Part shown: piece by piece, positions 24,376-28,347 of the stretch
Layout of the letters: each line of letters begins with the position of its first letter
Numbering within the stretch: the first letter of the stretch is position 1
Virus record (IMG/VR): IMGVR_UViG_3300027777_000116
Location: 1-28,347 of that record
Direction: 5' to 3' (one strand)
Origin: a virus
Length of the DNA: 28,347 bases
Notes under the pieces: model-generated
What the model was told of the DNA's origin: nothing
What the model saw: the letters and a program-made list of their open reading frames with translations, nothing else
The model's database searches: none
Translations under genes and position numbers: made by a program

Positions 24376-24840
24376 ATGGACCCACTTACACTTTTAGCCG
24401 CAGCCAAAGTTAGTTACGAAGCCCTCAAGGCGGGCATTGCTGTTGGCAAAGAACTGCAAGGCATGGCGGCTGATCTCGGCTCCTTGTTCGAGAGCGTGGC
24501 GGGTATCACGCGGGCTGCGGCTGACCCCAAGGGTGATCTGCTTGCAGGTAAGTCGGCCCAACAGATCGCGATGGAAGCCTATGCCGCCAAGGCAGAAGCC
24601 AACGCGATGATGGCTGAATTGAAGAACCACTTCATCGGCGAATTCGGGATTGCCGCATGGGATCAGGTTCTCTCAGCGACAACGCAAATCCGCAAAGACC
24701 AAAAGGCGGCGGCCCTTCAAGCTGAGAAAGACCAAGCCGAATTCATGAACAGCGTGATGGTTTGGGGCTCGGCATTTCTCGCCTTGGTTGTGGCGGTGGG
24801 TTGCCTTGTTCTGATCGCCATCGGTCTTGTCCACAGGTAG
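24376..24840 (+). CDS. Tail-anchored membrane protein of the lysis region
   Basis: A 154-aa protein with an N-terminal amphipathic Ala/Lys-rich helix (MDPLTLLAAAKVSYEALKAG), a helical middle with Lys/Gln/Ala coiled-coil character (about residues 70-125) and one C-terminal membrane segment (about 130-150, GSAFLALVVAVGCLVLIAIG). Proteins starting MDPLTLLAxAKxSYxAxxAG occur beside holin and lysozyme genes in several podoviruses, with no established function. It could be a holin partner, a pinholin-like protein or a lysis timing factor. GGGGC precedes the ATG one base after the previous stop. Confidence 0.65.
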   Translation: MDPLTLLAAAKVSYEALKAGIAVGKELQGMAADLGSLFESVAGITRAAADPKGDLLAGKSAQQIAMEAYAAKAEANAMMAELKNHFIGEFGIAAWDQVLSATTQIRKDQKAAALQAEKDQAEFMNSVMVWGSAFLALVVAVGCLVLIAIGLVHR

Positions 24841-24849
24841 GAGCCACAC

Positions 24850-25581
24850 ATGCAGATGTCCGACGCTGGCCTCGACGCCATCTTAAAGAAATTCGAAGGG
24901 TGCAAACTCAAATCATACAAATGCCCCGCAGGCATTCTCACGATTGGCTTCGGCCACACCTCGGCGGCAGGCGAGCCGACTGTGACAGCGGGCGCGACCA
25001 TCACGCAGCAACAGGCCCTCGACATCCTGCACCGGGATCTTCGGGCCTTCGAGGCGGGCGTCGAGAAGCTGGTGAAGGTGGATCTGACCCAGAACCAGTT
25101 CGATGTCCTTGTCGATTTTGCCTATAACGCTGGCGTCGGAAACCTTGCGAAGAGCGGCGTTCTGCGGGCCGTCAACGCCAGGCAGTTCGACCGTGTGCCC
25201 GACGAGCTTGCCAAATGGACGCGGGGCGGTGGCAAGATCCTACCCGGCCTGGTCAAGCGATGCCAGGCCAGGACGACCTGGTGGCTGGCGCATGAGAGCC
25301 ACCCAGATGACGACCAGGACCACCGCACCGAGCCGGACCCCGTGCCGGTGAAGACGATGGCTGATAGCAAGCAGGCGAACAGCGCGGTGGCTGTCGGGGT
25401 GCTTGGGTCGGTCGGCGCGGCCAAGGAGATCACCGCCCAGGTCCAGGACGCCAATGATCTGTTCGGCACGATCATGGGGCTGGTCAGCAACCCGCAGTTC
25501 CTGATGATGGCGGCGATCGTGGGCTGCGGCGTCGCGATCTGGATCTGGCGCAAGCAGCACATGGAGGCGCACGGTGTTTAG
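24850..25581 (+). CDS. Endolysin, GH24 lysozyme with C-terminal membrane segment
   Basis: A 243-aa muramidase that cleaves peptidoglycan for cell lysis. The N-terminal GH24 domain (residues 5-150) has KKFEGCKLKSYKCPAGILTI and GFGHT, with Glu16, Cys25 and Thr31 spaced as E-x8-C-x5-T. Cys replaces the usual Asp; this Cys form is known in other lysozymes and kept activity in T4 lysozyme D20C studies. QNQFDVLVDFAYNAG is the second conserved helix. An unusual C-terminal extension adds a charged linker, then a membrane segment (about 217-235, FLMMAAIVGCGVAIWIW). Such an anchor may hold the enzyme at the inner membrane until release. An AGGAG site precedes the ATG. Confidence 0.9.
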   Translation: MQMSDAGLDAILKKFEGCKLKSYKCPAGILTIGFGHTSAAGEPTVTAGATITQQQALDILHRDLRAFEAGVEKLVKVDLTQNQFDVLVDFAYNAGVGNLAKSGVLRAVNARQFDRVPDELAKWTRGGGKILPGLVKRCQARTTWWLAHESHPDDDQDHRTEPDPVPVKTMADSKQANSAVAVGVLGSVGAAKEITAQVQDANDLFGTIMGLVSNPQFLMMAAIVGCGVAIWIWRKQHMEAHGV

Positions 25582-25804
25582 CCTCTTGTTCAGCCCCCTG
25601 GGCCGCTACCTGGTGGTGGCCGTCCTCGTCGTCGTCACCCTGGGCGGCGTCTATTTCAAGATCAGGGCCGACGCCATCGCCGAGGTCGAGGCGGCTGCGA
25701 CGGCTGACGTACTGAGGAGGACGCAAAATGCGGTTCATGCTGGCGACGCTGTTGATACTTCCCCTGATGGGCTGCTCAAGTCGGACGGCCACCGTCGCGA
25801 CTAA
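25574..25804 (+). CDS. Rz: Inner-membrane spanin (Rz-like)
   Basis: A 76-aa protein with an N-terminal membrane segment (about residues 9-28, GRYLVVAVLVVVTLGGVYF) and a short periplasmic Ala/Glu/Arg-rich helix, the layout of i-spanins. GTG at 25574 has GGAGG 8 bases upstream and overlaps the endolysin stop. The protein is short for an Rz. The Rz1-like gene begins inside it in another frame, which is the diagnostic arrangement for spanin pairs. Together the two span the periplasm and fuse the inner and outer membranes at the end of lysis. Confidence 0.75.
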   Translation: MFSLLFSPLGRYLVVAVLVVVTLGGVYFKIRADAIAEVEAAATADVLRRTQNAVHAGDAVDTSPDGLLKSDGHRRD

Positions 25805-25922
25805 CGGCTCGGTCTGCCAGGTCTGGCGCGATGTGTCCTGGTCGTCCAAGGACACCACAGCCACGATCATCGAGGTCAAGCAGTCGAACGCCCGACGTGA
25901 GGGCTGGTGCGCCCTGCCCTAG
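25728..25922 (+). CDS. Rz1: Outer-membrane spanin lipoprotein (Rz1-like)
   Basis: A 64-aa lipoprotein: basic start MRF, hydrophobic core and lipobox LMGC (Cys16), then a short periplasmic domain with two more Cys (CQVW and the final WCALP). It starts within the Rz-like gene in a different reading frame and runs past its end, an overlapped Rz/Rz1 arrangement. GAGGA lies 8-12 bases before the ATG. Lipidated at Cys16 and placed in the outer membrane, it would bind the C-terminus of the i-spanin. The stop is 3 bases from the convergent minus-strand gene. Confidence 0.75.
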   Translation: MRFMLATLLILPLMGCSSRTATVATNGSVCQVWRDVSWSSKDTTATIIEVKQSNARREGWCALP

Positions 25923-25925
25923 ACA

Positions 25926-26555
25926 CTAGCCCCGGCGCTTCCTCATGGCACCCGCAATCCGCGCATGGATCACGGGGAGGCGGCGGTCCACCCCCAGGCG
26001 GGCGTAGCCTGGGCCGTGGTAGCCCATAGCGAAGGCCTTCCACTCCAGCGCCGCCAGTTCGTCGGTCAGGTTGAGGGCGATGATGTAGGTCACCATCTGA
26101 TAGAGCTGGTTCGCCTCGCTCTCCTTCGCCTCCTCGACCATCTGCTCGACGGAGCGGCAGCGGCAGATCCGGAAATTGTAGCCCATGATCTGCCCCATGC
26201 CCCAGGCCGTCGAGAGAAGCGCCGCCTCCTGGTCGATCTGGCAGGCTCTCTCGATCTCGTCATAGGTCTGGTCGCTGGCCGTGGCCGGGGGCGCCATACC
26301 CCACTGGGGATAGGCCAGACCCTCGGCGACGGCTCGAGCGCGCAGCTTCGGCTGGTCCGTTAGCTGGGCGTGGAAGATGTGGCGCTCGAACCGCGCAGTG
26401 GGACGGCCAGCCTGGTCGAAACCAGAGCTGTCCGTCTCCACCTCCAGCACCGCCTGGAACACCGAAAGCGGTAGCTCCAGATGGAAGGCTGTCGCGATGA
26501 CATCATCCCGGTCACAGGGCTTGGCGGCTCCTGTGAACTTTATGGGGTCGTTCAC
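25926..26555 (-). CDS. N-acetylmuramidase (PF11860/DUF3380 type), second cell-wall hydrolase
   Basis: A 209-aa protein consisting of one N-acetylmuramidase domain. AVLEVETDSSGFDQAGRPTA includes Glu38/Glu40, RFERHIFH has Glu57, and the C-terminal core has TAWGMGQIMGYN, NQLYQMVTYI and AFAMGYHGPGY, all family signatures. These enzymes cleave the glycan chain. The GTG at 26555 overlaps the exonuclease stop as GTGA with GGGGGAGG upstream; an in-frame extension to 26681 lies inside the exonuclease gene. No signal peptide is visible. Its opposite orientation to the lysis cassette and its coupling to a recombination gene are odd. It may be a reserve endolysin brought by recombination, or an enzyme used early or in another process. 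Confidence 0.82.
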   Translation of the reverse strand: MNDPIKFTGAAKPCDRDDVIATAFHLELPLSVFQAVLEVETDSSGFDQAGRPTARFERHIFHAQLTDQPKLRARAVAEGLAYPQWGMAPPATASDQTYDEIERACQIDQEAALLSTAWGMGQIMGYNFRICRCRSVEQMVEEAKESEANQLYQMVTYIIALNLTDELAALEWKAFAMGYHGPGYARLGVDRRLPVIHARIAGAMRKRRG

Positions 26556-27553
26556 GCCTCCCCCTCGGTTTTGCCATCGGCGCTCTGGACCGTGATCCCG
26601 AGGGTCTTGCGGCGGATCGAGTAGGCAGGCTTGCCCAGGGTCGTCTTGTCGGCGGTCGCCTTGTAGTTGATCGTCGGCCACTTCACCGTCCAGGTGGTGC
26701 CGTCGCTGTCGCGGGCCACCCCTGCATCGTGGTTGCCCAGGAGCCCCATCAGGGCGCTGGTGGTCTCCTCGATGGTACGCTCGGCGATCTTCAACAGCTT
26801 CTTGGCGGCGATCAGCTCGTCACACAGCGCGATGGCGGCGCGGTCCAGATCGACGGGCGGGGCTCCGGTCTCGGCCCGCGCATAGGTCCGGATCCCATCG
26901 GCGGGATTGGCCGGGACGTAGTAGTCCGGACCCCGCTTGCGCCGCTCGAACTCCTCCACCGCCTCCTTGATTATGGAGATCATCTTCTCGTCGCGGGCGA
27001 AGACAAAGATCCTAAGCTCGATCCCCTGGTAGAGCACCCCGACAGCGCCCCACTTGAAGCCCGAGCACAGGAGCTGACCCTGGAGCTGGATCGGCCCTCG
27101 GTGTGGCGCCGGGGCGTCCTCGGCGTGGTTGCTGGTGAGCTTGCACTCGAATGCGCCGTTGCCGCTGAGGGTGATCTCGCCGCTCTCGGTCATCACATAG
27201 ATGCCCTTGTCGGGGTCGGTCTTGATGACCTTCTTGCGGTCCACCGGGATCATCCCAGCCACCCCATCCAGCGATCCGCTGAGGGCAATCCCAGGCGGCG
27301 CATGGAACGGCGCGTCTGGCTTGAGCAGGACATCCATGCCCAGCCGCTGCCGCATCAGCTCGAGGATGATCGGCTCCATTGTGTCGCCCATGCGGGTGGC
27401 TTCGTTGCCTTCCCAGGGCTTCGCGGCGATCCCGTTCAGAGCGGCATAGCTCTTTTGCAGCTCGTCGTTCGGGCTCGACCAGGGGCTCAATCCCATCAAG
27501 GCCGGGAGACGCGAGCAGGACATTTGATTATCGTTTGTGAGCTTGCCAACCAT
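26552..27553 (-). CDS. YqaJ-type phage recombination exonuclease
   Basis: A 333-aa protein whose N-terminal part matches the YqaJ/lambda-exonuclease nuclease fold. SRLPALMGLSPWSSPNDEL is the entry motif, GDTMEPIILELM holds Glu60, SGSLDGV holds Asp96 and FECKLT holds Glu136-x-Lys138, the expected metal-binding set; QLQGQLLCSG follows as the next helix. Such exonucleases resect 5' ends for single-strand annealing with a phage annealase, which is not in this window. The C-terminus has a Lys/Glu helix and a basic end. ATG at 27553 is preferred because a GGGGGG run stands 7 bases upstream; TTG at 27583 would add 10 residues. It probably forms an operon with the muramidase. Confidence 0.85.
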   Translation of the reverse strand: MVGKLTNDNQMSCSRLPALMGLSPWSSPNDELQKSYAALNGIAAKPWEGNEATRMGDTMEPIILELMRQRLGMDVLLKPDAPFHAPPGIALSGSLDGVAGMIPVDRKKVIKTDPDKGIYVMTESGEITLSGNGAFECKLTSNHAEDAPAPHRGPIQLQGQLLCSGFKWGAVGVLYQGIELRIFVFARDEKMISIIKEAVEEFERRKRGPDYYVPANPADGIRTYARAETGAPPVDLDRAAIALCDELIAAKKLLKIAERTIEETTSALMGLLGNHDAGVARDSDGTTWTVKWPTINYKATADKTTLGKPAYSIRRKTLGITVQSADGKTEGEA

Positions 27554-27637
27554 TGTGTTTCCCCCCAAAAAAGTGTTCTTCAAAAACCACGTAACCCATT
27601 GATGTTCGGGTCCGAGATTCCTGTCGTTCTTCAGGGT

Positions 27638-27740
27638 TTCTTCAATGATTTCAGAGGATAAGCTCGGCTTTGGGAGCAGAGGGTCGCAGGTTCGAATCCT
27701 GCTGCCCCGACCAAGTTAACCTACTGAAATCACTGAAGAA
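27638..27740. repeat. Inverted 17-bp repeats flanking the att core
   Basis: TTCTTCAATGATTTCAG (27638-27654) and CTGAAATCACTGAAGAA (27724-27740) are inverted copies, 16 of 17 bases complementary, placed on each side of the tRNA-Pro core about 11-12 bases from it. The shorter TTCTTCA word recurs at 27576-27582 and 27627-27633. This is the expected layout of arm-type binding sites for a tyrosine integrase or an excisionase. Confidence 0.75.
27667..27713 (+). other. attP: Phage attachment core (attP) matching the 3' half of tRNA-Pro(UGG)
   Basis: The 47 bases cover the anticodon loop TTTGGGA, the GCAGA stem arm, the T-arm with GGTTCGAATCC, the acceptor strand and CCA of an alphaproteobacterial tRNA-Pro with UGG anticodon. 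No 5' half is present: the bases before (AAGCTCG) do not complete the anticodon stem or D-arm, so it is not a working tRNA gene. Integration by the nearby tyrosine integrase at the tRNA-Pro gene would restore the tRNA 3' end. Phage genes flank both sides, so it reads as attP rather than attL/attR. Confidence 0.8.
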
Positions 27741-27753
27741 TTTCCCTGGGCCT

Positions 27754-27801
27754 TGTAGAACAAACCCGGACTAAAAGGTTCTTTCTACAAAATTTTCTAC
27801 A
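27754..27801. repeat. TTCTACA repeats on the integrase side of att
   Basis: TTCTACA occurs at 27783-27789 and 27795-27801, 12 bases apart, in a T-rich stretch, and its complement TGTAGAA at 27754-27760. Clustered between the att core and the integrase gene, these are candidates for a second set of arm-type sites or an excisionase or repressor operator. The T-rich segment also lies just after the stop of the integrase, read on the minus strand, so part of it could act in transcript ending. Confidence 0.5.
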
Positions 27802-27825
27802 TTTTATGCAGAAATTTCGGATCTT

Positions 27826-28347
27826 TTATTCACCGAATGTTCTCTGCAACTTCGCTATTCCCGACTCGGCCAGGGCCGGATCGCGACTCAGATAATGGGC
27901 GTCCAGGATCTCGCGGACGGACTGCAAGGAGTGGCCGGTGATCGTCGCGATCTCCGCTTCCGTACATTCTGACAACGCCAGGCGGGTGACTGCCGTGCCG
28001 CGCAGATCATGGAAGGTCAGCCCCTCAATCCCAACCTTGGCGCACCCGCGCCGCCACACGCTCTTGAACCCGCCCGTGGTGTAGGGCGTGTCCTTGCCGC
28101 TTAGGATGATCTGAATCCCCTTTCGCGGCAAAGCGTCTAGCATCTCCTTCAAGAGTCCACCCACCGGGATGGTCATCGCCCGCCCGCTCTTGCGCTGGCG
28201 GAACCGGAGCTTGGAACCGTCGTAGGCTGACCACGGCATCGTCAGGATGTCGCCCTGGCGCTGGCCGGTCCAGATCGCAAAGACGAAGGGCAGCACCATC
28301 GTGTCGGGGGCGCGCTTGAGGAATTCTGTCTCATCCGCACGGGTCCA
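27826..28347 (-). CDS. int: Tyrosine integrase, C-terminal catalytic part (partial)
   Basis: The frame is open to the window edge, so the gene is cut at its 5' side; 173 codons remain. It carries the catalytic residues of a site-specific tyrosine recombinase: Arg in WTGQRQGDI, the HDLRG motif (His-x-x-Arg), the later His in ITGHSL and the nucleophile in AHYLSRD. The upstream WTRADETEFLKRAPD is the usual lead into the catalytic domain. It integrates and excises the phage at the tRNA-Pro core, which lies 113 bases from its 3' end. The N-terminal arm-binding and core-binding domains are outside the window. Confidence 0.92.
   Translation of the reverse strand, partial: WTRADETEFLKRAPDTMVLPFVFAIWTGQRQGDILTMPWSAYDGSKLRFRQRKSGRAMTIPVGGLLKEMLDALPRKGIQIILSGKDTPYTTGGFKSVWRRGCAKVGIEGLTFHDLRGTAVTRLALSECTEAEIATITGHSLQSVREILDAHYLSRDPALAESGIAKLQRTFGE

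Noticed and set aside
25890-25945. A bidirectional terminator between the spanin and muramidase genes
   Set aside because: The stops are 3 bases apart and only a weak GGGC/GCCC pairing is present, without U-runs on either strand.
26729-27661. A 310-codon plus-strand open frame
   Set aside because: It runs antisense through the exonuclease gene and into the att region; the minus frame has the nuclease motifs and a ribosome site.
27667-27713. A tRNA-Pro gene
   Set aside because: Only the 3' half is present; no D-arm, 5' acceptor strand or matching anticodon-stem strand lies upstream, so it is an attachment core and not a working tRNA.
27576-27801. A CRISPR array
   Set aside because: The repeats are short, irregularly spaced and in both orientations around a tRNA core, which fits integrase sites.

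Overview
The window is the late half and integration locus of a temperate, T7-like (podovirus-type) phage. The host is probably an alphaproteobacterium. This rests on the high-GC, GCC/CTC/GTC-rich codon use and on a 47-bp segment at 27667-27713 that matches the 3' half of a tRNA-Pro(UGG) gene of alphaproteobacterial type, ending in an encoded CCA. Nothing outside the phage genome is visible.

Layout, plus strand. 1-1864 is packaging: the tail end of a small terminase, a small membrane ORF and the large terminase. 1878-2370 holds two tandem copies of a small gene. 2393-6951 is the head: portal, a Bbp19-like protein, scaffold, a small protein, major capsid protein and a cement-like protein. 7056-7575 holds two small structural-type genes. 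7588-10603 is the tail tube (gp11-like and gp12-like). 10600-20875 is the ejection machinery: a gp13-like protein, a gp14-like protein, a transglycosylase protein, a 1256-aa polyvalent protein with a ParB-like domain, and an 880-aa protein. 20919-23784 is receptor binding: a glycine-rich tail fibre, a small Ig-like accessory protein and a mini-cupin. 23788-25922 is the lysis cassette: holin-like protein, secreted Cys-rich protein, tail-anchored membrane protein, GH24 endolysin with a C-terminal membrane segment, and an overlapping Rz/Rz1 spanin pair. Genes are packed with 4-bp overlaps or very short gaps, which points to one or a few long late transcripts. One sigma70-like promoter candidate lies just before the tail fibre.

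Layout, minus strand. Convergent with the lysis genes are a second cell-wall hydrolase (PF11860-type N-acetylmuramidase) and a YqaJ-type recombination exonuclease, translationally coupled by GTGA. Upstream of them is a compact attachment site: the tRNA-Pro core sits between inverted 17-bp arms, with further short repeats. The C-terminal part of a tyrosine integrase follows and runs off the window edge. Phage-type genes on both sides of the core suggest attP in an unintegrated or circular phage genome rather than a host-prophage junction.

The gene order (TerL, small protein, connector, Bbp19-like, scaffold, capsid, gp11, gp12, gp13, gp14, ejection proteins, fibre) is that of temperate T7-like virions of the BPP-1 type. 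No phage RNA polymerase and no reverse transcriptase are present in the window. The most interesting items are the ParB/RelA-like polyvalent virion protein, the symmetric attP, the duplicated gene that carries a fossil portal start, the exonuclease-coupled second lysin, and the secreted disulfide-type protein inside the lysis cassette.
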